Numbered from the stretch's first letter, positions 22,502 through 35,879 are shown. The stretch: 64,000 nt of DNA from Artemisia argyi (GCA_030686995.1 CM060706.1:145582731-145646730), one strand, 5' to 3'. Program-made: numbers and translations. The notes: a model not told the origin generated them from the letters alone.

Positions 22502-25500
22502 CCAACATCAAACCCACTTTCAAACACACAATTCAACCAAATTCTCATCAATATTCACAATGTCAAAGAAAAACACTCCACAATCAAAAAATCGACAATC
22601 CCGACTAACCCAAAATGCACCGGATATAAATTTCTCTCTGCAAAACACCTTTGAACTAACCGGCATAACACCACTACAACAAGGGGGTATTCGCTTTCGT
22701 CCACAATCTTTTGAATATCCAACACAATTACCACAACTCAATCAAAGAGAAAACTTGTTTTCCGTTCATCGTCCTTTTGTCCCACCACAACATGTTAATA
22801 CGGATTATCACCAAGAACCAAGTGAGTCGTCTTATCGTCCTAACATGGATTTCTTGCATTGTTCCCAACCGTATCAACAACATTTTCCGATTCGGTCAAC
22901 TAATCTTGATATGAATTTGGTTGATTGGGTCGGCTATCCGACCCAAGGCTATTCGACCCAACACTATCCGAGCCAAGACTAACCGAGTCAAGATGTTTCG
23001 ATGGGACAAGGTTCGGGTCACGGTTCTTTTCACAGTTCTATGCCCGTTGATGACGATGACGATGACGAAATCGAAGAGACATCACCAGTCAAGCCAAAGA
23101 AGCCTTCGCGGCGTGCTACAAAGGCGAAAGGCAAAGGCAAAGAACCCGAACCGGCCAAAAAAGTTGAACCATGGTCAAGCAAAGAAGAGGTCATTCTTTG
23201 TAAAGCTTTGATTGGGGCTAAACCGTCAGATATTATTGACCAAGTTCAACAAGTCAAAGACAGCTCAGTTCCAATGCTCCGTAGATAGTATAGTGTGTCC
23301 CCGGGTCGTTATGTGCCAGGGAGATTGCAATGGTGTTTTTTAGAAAACGTTTTTGAGAATGAGTGGCACTGAGGACAGTAGCCAAGATGATTGGGAATTG
23401 ATTATGCTACTGATATTTGGTATTTGCACAATTTGGAATAATATTCACAATAACAGATATACAGATATAATTACAAATACACAACTTGGGATTCAGATTA
23501 CAGACTGGGAAAAGGGGGATTTAACAAATTACAAACTACAGGGGGTGCAAGTGAACCTTTTCAAACTTGAAATAAAAATATAATTAAAAATGAAAAGAAA
23601 ATGATTTAAATGATTATTTTAATAATTAAATACTAATTAATTAATTAAATCTATTTAAAAATCTAATTTAAATTATCTAAAAATGATAAAGATTACAAAT
23701 TAAACTAAAAACTTGCAAAAATATTTTCTAAACCTTAAAATGAACTTGAAGAAAGTATAAAAATTAAAAAGAAATATTTTTGTCTTTTTATGGGTTTTCT
23801 ATTAATTAAAAACTAATTATATTAATTAAACTATTTAAACTAATTTAAATTACTAATAATACCTAAATGACTTAGAAAATTATAGAAAAATTTATAAAAC
23901 TAATTAACCATCACAGGAATCCTAAAAAATTATAAAAAAAACTTCTACAAATTATTTTTAGACTATTTTACTAATTATTTACTTAATTGTTGATTTAAAT
24001 ATAATTTAACTAAATTAAATAAGAAAATTGGAAAATGAACAGTAGAATTTAAAAATCTATTTTCGAAAAGTATTAAGTGATTTATAAAACCTAGGAAAAA
24101 TATAAAAACCTGTTGTTATTAATTAAAATTTAAGAAAACTATTTAATTACTAATATTACGTAATTAATTAATTAAACTATTTTTAATTCTAATAATTATT
24201 AAACTGAAAGAGAAAAATCTAAGAAAATTATTACAAATACTTAAAGGTGACAGGAAATTAATAAAATTATGAAAATGACAGATTGCTTATTAATACGCTA
24301 AAAAGAAAAATGAAAAAGATAGAATCTATTAAATAGAAGCTATCACTAATTTTATGTTTGGTTTTTTGTGGTTTTTCTTTTTGACAGACAAAAATAAGTT
24401 GAAAATAAGAAAATTTTATAAAACAACTTTTGTTTTAGCTTAAAAATAAGTTGTGTGCATCCCCTCTTATCTAACAGTGGACTAAATAGCTTATTAGGAC
24501 TTAAGCAATTATGAAAACGCTATTCAAATGACAAAATAAGCATACACAGATGATTATGAACTTGAAATAAGGCAAATAGAACAAATAAGCACCCTGAAAT
24601 GGGAGGTTTTGGACCTCTGTGGGGTCCACAGAAGCCAAGGAGAGTCCAAAATGAAACTTGAAACCTAAAAAGGGACTGGTAGGCTACACAATAAGCCAAT
24701 AAGCAGTGCTTATTGCTTATTAATGAAGCTTGGGTGGGCTATGTAAGTTGGGTTCAAACACTGAGTGATTAGTGTATACTCAGAAAATGGCCAATCTTGA
24801 TGGGGCTTGCAGCCCTATCAAATAAGCTCACAATGGAAAAATAAGCACTAGGACTAGTAACTGAGCTTATTAGCTTTCTAAGAATCCAAATTACAGGGTG
24901 TGGGTCCCACTGGGTGAGTCACTAAGCTACTTGGAAAATAGGCCAAAACCTGTGCACAGGGCATAAGCTTGCCCTGCAGGTTAAAAGAGGCTTTTGCACA
25001 AGCTTATAGAAAAATTCTAAAAATAAGCTGATGATGGGACTTTGAAGACTAAGTGACAAACTTTAACTTCTGAAAAGGACAAGGTCTCAAAGTAAACACA
25101 AAAATCACAAAAATTCCTCCAAGATTTGGATTTCTGAAACAAAGGTGTAATTTGACTTTTTGAATATCAATCTTAAGTTGACTTAGATGAATTTTAATCT
25201 TGATTTTCTGATTGATATTGATTATTTAAGCTAAGCTAAGACTAATTTAAGCTATACCACTCATAAGTGAATGGATTTGGGGCATATGCCACACTTAATC
25301 CAACACAGAGGGTTATCTAGGCCAACTTTAATGTGATTTTGACTTTTCTCTGAATAAGACCTAGGTATTATGCTTGTTCTGAGCTAGTATTATCCTAAGT
25401 CACTTGTGTAAACAAGAAACAACAACAATTACACACCATAACACCTTGGATTACACTGATCCAAACAATACTTAAAACTTGTTTGTTTTATGATTTGGGA

Positions 25501-26261
25501 AACAAAGGGGTGTTAAGGCCAATGCAACTGATTCTAAACAACTTATAATGATATGTTAAGCCTAATTGAACACTTAAACACAAGGAATAACAACAATAGA
25601 CCAAGATTACTACTTATACTATTTTAACTGCCAAATTGAGAAATTGAAGCAAATATGAATACTAGCCAACAAGGTACTGATTTAAAGCAATATTATCACT
25701 ACTTAATACTAAACAAACTCAGAAAAGCTAAAAGAGCAATGAAATAAGCAATGCTACAGTAACAACACAGAAATGAGTTTTCAAGGCCTTACAATGTGCA
25801 ATCCAGCTTGAACCAAGAACCAAGGACCTCAAAACCAATCCTATAGGTCTTCCACAAGACCACTAACCCAGGGCCATCCAAAATTTACCCTGCTCCAGCT
25901 TTCTTCATCAATAACCTGCAATTGTTGACTTTTTTGTGTTTTTTGATTTTTTATACCTAAGTTGTATTTTATGGTTTCTAAAAGCTTGTTTAAGCTTTCT
26001 GGGAGCTTATGTTAGCCTAAGAGTCCATAAGTCCTACTAATAACAACTATACAGAAGATTAAGAACTTGAAATAAAATTGAAATTTGCATAAACTGAGAG
26101 ATGAAAGGAAACTTGAATTTGATTGATGAAAAAGATTGAATTACACTTGATTACACTACTACAATGCTTAAAAGCTTGATTTTAAACTGAAATTGAAAGT
26201 TACAAACTAAACGACACTATCTTTTTAAAATTAAACTGCTACTATGCTCCATGGAACTTCT

Positions 26262-27646
26262 TGATGAGGCGAAAAATGAACCACTTTTAAGGGGTCATTT
26301 AAGCCCGGAATTGAATTTATTTGATCAAATATTGCCCTAAATCGTTCCTTTTGTGATTTTACTTTGGGAGTGAAATCTGGAAAATGAAGCAATTCGGACG
26401 TTTTTGGAGCATAAAAGTGAAGAAAACGCCAAAGACTTAATTTTCCAAGCTGGGAACAGTAGTGACGGCGTCAAGAGTAATTTTCATGACGACCCAGTAC
26501 AGAAATGAAGGCGTCACAAGGAAGAGCGTCAAGAGTAAAATACGTGACGGCCTGGAAAAAGTTATAACGTGACGGCGTCAGAAGTAGATCAAGGCAGTCC
26601 GAGAATTCTTTTGGCGGTGAGATGACGGCGTCACCTATTTGGTCTTGACGCCGTCAGCCTCAATTTCCTATATATAGTTTTCTAATTTTCATTCATAAAA
26701 AAAGAGAAGTTTTGGAAAAACCCTAAGGCCGAACTTAGTACGAATTTTACTAGTTTTTCAAGGGTTTTCAGCCCTTGAACCCTTTCATGTGTAATTGAGA
26801 TAAGTGTTCTTCTAATTCAATCAATATGTCTATGTGTTGGTTGTCTATATCTTGTTCTTCTCTTAATTCCATAATGTTAGGCTAGATCTATCTTGTGTTT
26901 GCTTAGATCTAATGAAACCTAGACGTTAATTATGTGTTGATTACTTGTTTATGGTTGTATTGGATGAATGATTTCGATGTTAGGCTTAAGAAAACTGGCA
27001 GATCTCCAAATGGTAACATGCTTGAACGTCTTAGGAAACATGAACTGACGTGCACTAGGTTTTATTGGTTGTATTTAATGCATGAGTAAATTCTAATGAT
27101 CCCATGTTAGGAGCTTCTTAGCCGGCTCGACATAGGAGTGAAATAGGCACTCATAGGATTGGGGAATTAAGTGCGCCACCCCATGAATGGTATTAAGGAA
27201 TACAATCCGTCATCCACGCAACTATAACAAGTAATTAACGTGTAAAAGATATCTAGGGAGTAGTGAAATCTAAGTAAACACAATTTCTCCACTTATTGCT
27301 CACAACCTTAGTTAATTTAGTTTTATTTTCATTTCTAGTATTTTATTTTGATTGCATCTTTAGTATTGGGTTAGTTGACTAGCAACTAATTCCGCCCAAA
27401 TCCTTCAAACCTGAGATTTTTACTTGCTTTCTAAAAAATATAAAAAATACAAAAATAATCATCCCTCACTTTTAGAACTAGTATTTAGGTTTTCTAATCC
27501 TAGCGATACTATTCCTAGCTGAACGATCAATCCCCCGGTACTTGTCACTATACTATACTACAACGATCAGGTACACTGCCTGGTGGGGGTTGTAAGCTTC
27601 TCGAGATCCCTCGAGAGGTAAAGCCTGGTGCAATCCCTACGCATCA
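26262..27646 (+). repeat. 5' LTR of the gag-only element (1385 bp)
   Basis: TG...CA ends. Near-identical to the 3' LTR except that the latter has an extra ~28-bp unit in the TGACGNCGTCA cluster. TATA box CTATATATAG at 26668-26677. Confidence 0.93.
26463..26677 (+). promoter_or_regulatory. U3 promoter with TGACGNCGTCA palindrome cluster and TATA box
   Basis: Perfect 11-base palindromes TGACG(G/C)CGTCA at 26463, 26570, 26623 and 26646, plus partial copies, end 12 bases before TATA at 26668. TGACG is the core bound by plant TGA-type bZIP factors, so an enhancer role is plausible but inferred. Confidence 0.55.
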
Positions 27647-27652
27647 AGTTTT

Positions 27653-27671
27653 TGGCGCCGCAGCCCGGGGA
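27653..27671 (+). promoter_or_regulatory. Primer-binding site of the gag-only element
   Basis: TGGCGCCGCAGCCCGGGGA six bases after the 5' LTR, of the Athila/Tat-like TGGCGCC type. Confidence 0.75.
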
Positions 27672-27817
27672 ATAGTTATTGTCTAGGTTAGAATATCTTT
27701 TTATTAGGTTTACTTGCTAGATTCCTTTCTAGCAAGATTTTATTTTTATTTTTTAGGTTTTCTTTAGTCTATCTTATTTCTTTATGTTTTGTTCGTAACT
27801 CTTCACCACCCGACATC

Positions 27818-30038
27818 ATGGACGATGGGAACATCTTTGAACCCGTCATCCCACCACAACAAAACCCACCACTAGAACCTCCTAGGCCCCGAACCTTAGG
27901 AGAGTATTCCCGACCTAGCCACCAAGGCTACCGAAACACCATTGAGCTCACCGGAGCCAATGTGACCCCCTTGCGATCCGACACCATCCGGTTGGTGCAA
28001 AGCGGATGTGCATTCCATGGACTTCGTTCCGAAGATCCAAACCAACATCTTAAGGACTTCCTTAAAATCGTAGACTCCATAGACCTAGATGTTGAAACTA
28101 GAGAGACAACCCGATTACGCCTATTCCAATTCTCTCTACGGGATCAAGCTAGTCAATGGCTTGAGCGTTTACCCGCGGGGATGATCTCACCACTCGTTTC
28201 CTTGCTCAATTTTCCCACCGGGGAGAACTACTAAGCTTAGAAATGACATCTTGATGTTCCAACAACGTCAAAATGAATCTCTTTATGAAGCATGGACTCG
28301 TTTCAAGGACTTACTCCAAAAAGTCCCTCATCATGGCATAGATCTTTGGCTCCAAGTCCAAATCTTTTATGACCATATCGATCTCTCCACGAGGCGAGCC
28401 ATTGACCAATCGGCCGGTGGTAAGCTACGTGATCTAAGTGTGGAACAATCATGGGAACTCATAGAAGATCTTGCTCTCTATGACAACGAAAGTTGGAATG
28501 ACCCCCGTGATTTGAACAAAACGGTCAAGGCAATATCTTTGCCTTCGAACAACTCTAGCACTCCCGACCATAGGATCATGGAACTTGAGGACCAAGTCAA
28601 GTTTCTCATGAAATCTTACGAAGCTCCTAAGCCTTCAAGCCAAGTGAACAAAATCACTTCTTCATGCGAATTATGTAGTGGTCCCCACGACACTCGTGAT
28701 TGTGTGGAACTCCCTGGAACAGCTTTTGCGGACTATGCATCCACGCGTACCGACGAAGTGGGAGATAAGTGGTACACTTTCAAGCCCGAGCCAAACCCTT
28801 ACGGTGATTCATACAACCCCTCTTGGAAAAATCACCCAAACCTTAGGTGGAAACAAAATCAACCCAATTCTTCCAATCCGCCTAATCGTTACCAACCAAA
28901 CGGTCCACCCTCCAACCGTACTTTCAACAACAATCCTTCTAACAACTATGGTAGTACCAACAATCTTGAAGGATTGATGTCTAAGTTCATGGCATCTCAA
29001 GAAGCTCGCATAGCTAGGTTTGAAACCGAATTCAACCAACAACAGACGGAGATGACCAACAAGATTGACAACTTGTTGAAAGCCCTCAACAACCAAGCGT
29101 TAACTACACCTAGGAAGGACACTAGGGATACCAATAACGGAATCCAAATTAAGGACCCCTCATCATCTAAACATGTCCACTTTGTCAATGTTGTCACCAT
29201 TAAGGCAATAGATAAGGAGATAGAAGAAAGTGACAAGGATGAAGTTGGAGTAGAAACCGAAACTAGGGATGAAAGTAGGGAAGTTGAGGTTAATAAGGAA
29301 AATAAGTTAGAGGAAGTAGAAACTATAGAGAAATACTTTGATAAGATGCCCACCAAGGAAGAACGGGAATACCATAAGGATTTATTTGATAGTCCCGAGA
29401 GACCATATATCCTTGGCACACCCCTTATCAAAATGGGAGACCCCTCTAACATTAACATACCATGCAACATAGGGCATATGCATATATGGAAAGCTTACAT
29501 CGACCCTAGATCCCCCGTAAACATCATGACTAGGACTTATTACAATTGGGTGATGAAGAAACAACTTGATTTTAGGATGATGCCCAATAAGAATCTGATA
29601 AGTAATTTTGCAGGAAAAGTGAAGGGATTACATGTGATTATAGGCAATCTCACTTATGAGATCGATTTTATGATAGTAGAAGACACTCGTCCAGTAATTG
29701 ATGCTTGCCTAAGCCAAATAATATTTGGACAACCATTTGTTGAGGCCACTAGGATGAGTTATGATCCGACTCTAGGGATAGTTAGATTTAAGGTAGAGAA
29801 TGATGAGGTTGCCTACCAAATGCCCTACAAGATTGAGCAATACCGCCTCCTATCTAATTTAGAAAAGGAACACAAGCAAGCGGCTTATTATAGGAATGAT
29901 GAGGATAGACGTAGAGGAGTAGAGTATGTGAAGAATAGGATGCTTGGTTTCTACAAAGAATGCTTGCAACTAGGTCCGGAATACAAAACTGGTTTAGAAG
30001 ACGACCTAGAGAGTGAAACCAACAATGAGGTCACGTAG
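27818..30038 (+). pseudogene. gag (with decayed protease-like tail) of the gag-only element
   Basis: Starts at ATG 27818 (MDDGNIF). 27818-28234 is the N-terminal gag (TIRLVQSGCAFHGLRSEDP, LRLFQFSLRDQASQWLERLP). Two small indels between about 28180 and 28215 shift the frame, and reading resumes as the ORF 28251-30038 (FQQRQNESLYEAWTRFKDLL, KVPHHGIDLWLQVQIFYDH). A CCHC knuckle CELCSGPHDTRDC follows, then Asn/Pro-rich linker, a coiled-coil-like acidic part, and a retropepsin-like domain whose expected Asp-Leu-Gly-Ala reads DPRSPVNIM, so it is catalytically dead. The protein ends without reverse transcriptase. Gag would form the particle; in this copy it is interrupted. Confidence 0.88.
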
Positions 30039-32491
30039 TAACCCATGACCTTGAGTCTAGCTACAAGACTCGTAAATAAAGAAAAGCGCTTCTTGGGAGG
30101 CAACCCATGCTTTGTGTGATTTTATTTTATTTCGTTTGTTTGTTATTTGCTTCCATATGCATGCTTTATTTTTATTGTTGGTAGATCATGTTTCTAAATT
30201 AAATAGTGGAAATACTTTACTTTGTTGTTTTGGCCTAGTCTTAACTCCACCTAAAAGTATTTTTGCAAAAAGATAAGTGTAAGGGGAAACCCCAAATATG
30301 TTTTTAAGAAACAAACCGATCATGATTCTCTACAATATTAAATGAACATGTATATTCGTATTTGTTAGAGTTAAATGCTTGTATTGAGTCATAATGAAGT
30401 TTTGCAGGATTTTCCAGGAAGTAGAACCAAGTTTTTCCAGAAATTTTCCGGAAACTTAACATAAGAATTTCTGCAGATCACTTCTGACGGCGTCACGTGT
30501 AAAAATCTGGAAATTTTACCGGTTTTGTTTTTCTAACGGAGTCTTAAAGTTTTTGCGAATTATTAAGTTTTATAATCTCCAGGAAATCTGTAAACTTCAT
30601 TCCACAAGCATTATATCTTATCTTGTTTTCTAGGATTTAGTAACTTGTATATATTGCCGCCGATTTTATGCGAGGTTGCCTTGTTTGTTTTCTCAGGATT
30701 TACAGGTTATGTATGACAAGAAGATGATTTATATTCTGGAAGGGAAGCTTTGATTGTTCATTTTCTTGGAGGAAGATTTAACTTGGCCACCTTATTATCC
30801 ATACCGAGCGAATCAGGGGAGTATTTGATTTCATTCTTTTCACTTTTACATTCTTTACTTGAACATTGGGGACAATGTTCATCTTAAGTGTAAGGGGAGG
30901 GTAAAATGATGATACCTTACATATGCACTTTCGCTTGAGTTTGTTTTGTTTAATGGTAGATGTGTAATAAAACTACGAGAAATACTTGTTAGTGCAATTT
31001 TAGCGCCAAATTTAAAATTTTTACAACATTTAGGAGTGAAACTTTAGCCATAGCAAGCGTCTCATGGATAGGAGATTGTATGACTAGCACAAAACCGTAT
31101 ATTCAGAAAAAAATTTCACCCAAATATGTGAGGTTCGCCTTTAGATTTGATAGGAAAAGCATTTACTATTAGTGCTTATGAGTGTACCGGTAGCATTTAG
31201 ATTCTAGAACTTGCGTTAGTGATGCATCCCGAGACCGCTAGTGAGACTACATTCGTGTAGTAGGATTTACTACATGATAAGAGGCATTAGGATCACCCTT
31301 GTGTTAGACCCGTATCATAATTACTTGACCATTTAAGTCATATTACTTGGCTAGTTAAGTCAACTAATTTTTCCCACACCCTTAGCGTTGTACTCATTTT
31401 TAGTACACGAAACCCCTAGTACACCCCTCCGAGCCTATCTTTTCATTTCTAACTTTAAGCATTTTACTTAAAGGAAGAATTTGTTACACCCCACTTAAAC
31501 GTACACCCAAATCGCCTTAGCCTTCCGTGTATGCACTCATTTTTAGTGCATTATTGTTATTTGTTAAACCCTAAGTTAACTATCTAATTGATTACATGGT
31601 TGCTAAGTCGAGTCATATCCTTGTACATATTATTTTGGGACGATTGGGACTCATGGGTAAAGTACTTATTTTATGGAATAAAGGGGAAGAACATCATATA
31701 TTACCCCCGTATGTGCGTTAATCTTAAAAGTACTTCAAGTGTTTTGATTTTCTTAATTCGAGTCATTAGATTAGTTTATTGTAAAGTATGAAAAGATTCA
31801 AGTGTAAGGGGAATGTTCATTCCCTATGATGTATTATTTCGGATGGTAGGGTAAGAGTGTATGTAAAAAAAAAAAAAAAAAAAAATCGAAAAAAATCAAG
31901 AAAAAGAAGAAAAAAAATAGAAAAAGAAAAAGAGAAAAAACATACGGACTACCATCCCTTTTCATTCTATGTTTATTTTATGTTTTTGTTATTTTTCATT
32001 TATTAGCTTAAGTCGAGTCTAGTCTTGGCTTAGCAACGCCATATTGTACATGTAATTAACCAAGATTGTTAACTCGCCACCAGTAAAGACTGCCTATATC
32101 CAACAAAACCGTGTATTTCATATCCCTACACCTAATGTTACAACCCTTTAAAAGACCTCTTTGATAGTTTATCCTAGGTGCTTACGCCATGTGGTGGAGG
32201 TTTGACCCTTTCCCAAGCCTATGGTAATCTGGTTTGCTATGACAGGTAGTGAGAGATATCTTCCGTTTCCATATTGTAATTTATACTTTATTACACCCGA
32301 GAGAAGTGAGTATCTAAACACTATTTGTGAGGTGCTATTATATGACCTCCGTGCTTGTCTTTGGTCTTTAGTGGAACGACTATTTGTTGTAATTACTTTT
32401 ATATTAGTGTTAAATGACCCCTAACTTGTATTTTGACTAGAATAAAATCGCATTTGCTTGAGGACAAGCAAATCTCAAGTGTAAGGGTATA
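30039..32491 (+). other. Non-coding interior of the gag-only element
   Basis: No domain found. AGTGTAAGGG occurs about four times (30276, 30885, 31799, 32477), the last next to the 3' LTR. One TGACGGCGTCA lies at about 30484. There is also the phrase CATTGGGGACAATGTTC near 30866 and an A-rich stretch at 31866-31940. Small ORFs here are not credible genes. Confidence 0.65.
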
Positions 32492-33904
32492 TGATGAGGC
32501 GAAAAATGAACCACTTTTAGGGGGTCATTTAAGCCCAGAATTGAATTTATTTGATCAAACATTGCCCTAAATCGTTCCTTTTGTGATTTTAGGTACTTTG
32601 GGAGTGAAATCTGGAAAAGAAAACAATTCGGACGTTTTTGGAGCATAAAAGTGAAGAAAACGCCAAAGACTTAATTTTCCAAGCTGGGAACAGTAGGTGA
32701 CGACGTCAAGAGCAACATTTTGACGACGTCAAGAGTAATTTTCATGACGACCCAGTACAGAAATGAAGGCGTCACGAGGAAGAGCGTCAAGAGTAAAATA
32801 CGTGACGTCCTGGAAAAAGTTATAACGTGACGGCGTCAGAAGTAGATCAAGGCAGTCCGAGAATTCTATTGGTGGCGAGATGACGGCGTCATCTATTTGG
32901 TCTTGACGCCGTCAGCCTCAATTTTCTATATATAGTTTTCTAATTTTCATTCATAAAAAAAGAGAAGTTTTGGAGAAACCCTAAGGCCGAACTTAGTACG
33001 AATTTTACAGGTTTTTCAAGGGTTTTCAGCCCTTGAACCCTTTCATGTGTAATTGAGATAAGTGTTCTTCTAATTCAATCAATATGTCTATGTGTTGGTT
33101 GTCTATATCTTGTTCTTGTCTTAATTCCATCATGCTTGGCTAGATCTATCTTGTGTTTGCTTAGATCTAATGAAACCTAGATGTTAATTATGTGTTGATT
33201 ACTTGTTTATGGTTGTATTGGATAAATGATTTCGATGTTAGGCTTAAGAAAACTGGCATATCTCCAAATGGTAACATGTTTGAACGTCTTAGGAAACATG
33301 AACTGACGTGCACTAGGTTTTATTGGTTGTATTTAATGCATGAGTAAATTCTAATGATCCCATGTTAGGAGCTTCTTAGCCGGCTCGACATAGGAGTGAA
33401 ATAGGCACTCATAGGATTGGGGAATTAAGTGCGCCACCCCATGAATGGTATTAAGGAATACAATCCGTCATCCACGCAACTATAACAAGTAATTAACGTG
33501 TAAAAGATATCTAGGGAGTAGTGAAATCTAAGTAAACACAATTTCTCCACTTATTGCTCACAACCTTAGTTAATTTAGTTTTATTTTCATTTCTAGTATT
33601 TTATTTTGATTGCATCTTTAGTATTGGGTTAGTTGACTAGCAACTAATTCCGCCCAAATCCTTCAAACCCGAGATTTTTACTTGCTTTCTAAAAAATATA
33701 AAAAATACAAAAATAATCATCCCTCACCTTTAGAACTAGTATTTAGGTTTTCTAATCCTAGCGACACTATACCTAGCTGAACGATCAATCCCCCGGTACT
33801 TGTCACTATACTATACTAAAACGATCAGGTACACTGCCTGGTGGGGGTTGTAAGCTTCTCGAGATCCCTCGAGAGGTAAAGCCTGGTGCAATCCCTACGC
33901 ATCA
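32492..33904 (+). repeat. 3' LTR of the gag-only element (1413 bp)
   Basis: Preceded by the purine-rich CAAGTGTAAGGGTATA. It carries five TGACGNCGTCA palindromes (32698, 32721, 32828, 32881, 32904) against four in the 5' LTR. Confidence 0.93.
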
Positions 33905-34988
33905 CTTCTCTTCTATTTATACTTGAAGATTAGGGTTCCCTGGACCTTTGTGATCATTTCCCACTTCAAATTTGAGCCGTAGGATCATTGAGATGCTTCC
34001 TTTAGCTGCCACGTGTTTTTGGCGCCAAAAATCATTTTTGCAATTTGCTTCTGAAATACTCAAGGGGGGGGGGAAGCATTTAATGAAGTTTGTTTGTTAG
34101 GTGAAAGTTGTGAGGGTTGGTGATGATGGGGTTGCTAGTGGGGGTGGTGGAGGTGATGGATTTGCAGGGCAAGTTGGGGGGATGCGTGTACAGGGGTGGT
34201 TGTTTGACTTGGTTGACCGGGGGAAATATTTAAATGGGAGATGGGCTTTTGAGGTTGGGCCAGGGAAAATAGAGGTGGGGTTGGGCTGGGTGATGGTTTG
34301 TGTTTGGATTGGATTTGGTTTTGGGTTTTATTGATATTGAGGGTCCGGTTTGATTAGTGGTAATAACAAGGACCAATTTTGTAATTTTCTGATTTTTGAG
34401 GGGTGTAATTTGGCATTCTTCCAAATTATTTCAGGGGGTGTATTTTGCCATATGAGAATATTATAAGGACATGTGTTGAATTTTTCACATATGAAACCCC
34501 AGGGACTAATTCTGCCAAATCACCAAACTTCAGGGACCAAATCTGTAATTTCACCAAACTTTCCAACCAAGGACCATTCCTACCATAGATGAGAAGTTCA
34601 AGGACAAAATTTGTTTTTCTCAAAGTTTTAATATCCAGGGACCATTTTTGACAATTTTCAAAGTTCAGGAACTAAAACTTGTAATTTTGCCAAACTTTGC
34701 ACCAAAGGACTAATTATGTAACTTTGTGATTTAAAAGGACCTTTGGTGACTTTTTCAAGTTTTTAAAATAACCAGGGACTAGATTTGACAACTTTTGAAA
34801 GATGAGGGACTGAAACTGCCAATTATGCAAACTTTGTACGTTTTTCATTTGTTTTTAATTATTTTGCATCTAAAACATATAAAACACAATCCTGGGATAT
34901 TTTCATTATTTTGATGCAATATTGAGTGTTTTTAGATGTTTTGGCAGCTCAGAATAGGTAAAAATGATGAGTGTTTGAGCACTTATCA

Positions 34989-35879
34989 ATCCCACACACT
35001 AAAACATTGCTAGTCCCTAGCAATCTTTTGAGAAAAACTTAATGGATTTGAAACTCTTTACCAAAAGCCATCACTTCTGGAGTAGCCAGATGTATCGATT
35101 CATGTAAGAATTATGGTCCACCTGATAACCATGTGATTTTGAGCAAACCACCAGCTGTCAACGGATTTGATTAGTCTTTACCAAAAGCCGTTTGTTTCTG
35201 GACTAGCCAACTCTTGATGGACTAAGTCAACATCTTGGTGAGCTGATTACCGATTATGGTTTTTCCACGGCCTTTACCACAAGCCATAATCTTGCGGGCT
35301 AGCCAACTCATTTACTTTTTTGGATATGGCGAGTTGATTTACCATACAATTTTGGGCAAATTGCAAGCCGTCAACGGATTTGAGATATCTTTACCAAGAG
35401 CCGTTTGCTCCTGGATTAGGCAATCCTTTTGTCATTTAGACATGGCGGACTGATAACCACAAAAATTTTGAAATAAAGTGAAAATTTTTTGAAAAATTTA
35501 GGCCAAAATGGGGGGTACTTAGAAAGTATTTTGTGATAAAATTCGCAAGAATTCCCCCCCCCCCCCCCAACACCAGAATTGAATATTGTCCTCAATATTC
35601 AAAGTCCCGGCTATTATGCCGATTCTCTGAACGGAAAAAGCTAATATTCGAAGCTAACTGTGGAAATATTGATTTTATTTTTCACTTTATGTATATGTAC
35701 ATATAAACATTTTTTTTAACTTGAAACTTTTATACATATTTACTTTTGCAAAAGGTGGGGGACGGCCACTCCCCCACACTAGAGTGTTAGAAAGTAGAAA
35801 GAAGTCAGAGATATGGGTGAAAACCCATATTTTGCTAATTTTTGTTTACCGAGTCACTAGCTTGACTCGATCCCCGAAT
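34989..35879 (-). other. Non-coding tail between integrase and 3' LTR, with degenerate tandem repeats
   Basis: Holds purine/pyrimidine tracts near 35755-35785 and next to the LTR (candidate polypurine tracts on the minus strand) and a C run near 35553-35569. Between about 35050 and 35460 four imperfect repeats carry 'TTACCAnAAGCC' followed by 'CTGGACTAGCCAA'. No envelope-like ORF. Confidence 0.6.

Larger units (their letters stand above)
26262..33904 (+). mobile_element. Gag-only LTR retrotransposon inserted in the Athila-like 3' LTR (7.6 kb)
   Basis: TGATGAGGCG...CTACGCATCA LTRs at 26262-27646 and 32492-33904, target duplication CTTCT at 26257-26261 and 33905-33909. The 5' LTR of the host element shows the uninterrupted site. 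The interior holds a primer site, a broken gag with a decayed protease-like tail, and 2.45 kb without coding. No reverse transcriptase or integrase, so it depends on another element. Gag proteins of this type are often labelled 'MAK10-like' in Asteraceae annotation (from general knowledge). Confidence 0.93.
23209..34988 (-). repeat. 3' LTR of the Athila-like element, split by another element
   Basis: Pieces 34988-33910 and 26261-23209 add up to 4132 bp. The gag-only element 26262-33904 sits between them with a CTTCT duplication. The cut falls a few bases downstream of this LTR's TATA box (33921-33913). Confidence 0.92.

Noticed and set aside
23353..23583. Small ORF repeated at 42150-42542
   Set aside because: It is part of the LTR terminus of the Athila-like element, duplicated by the LTR pair.
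28809..29564. Minus-strand ORFs of 60-157 residues across the gag region
   Set aside because: Antisense shadows of the gag-only element; low-complexity Ser/Leu composition and no domain.
34101..34334. Gly/Val-rich ORFs in the LTRs (34101-34334 and 45472-45690)
   Set aside because: The two copies are in different frames of matching LTR sequence and are not conserved as protein.
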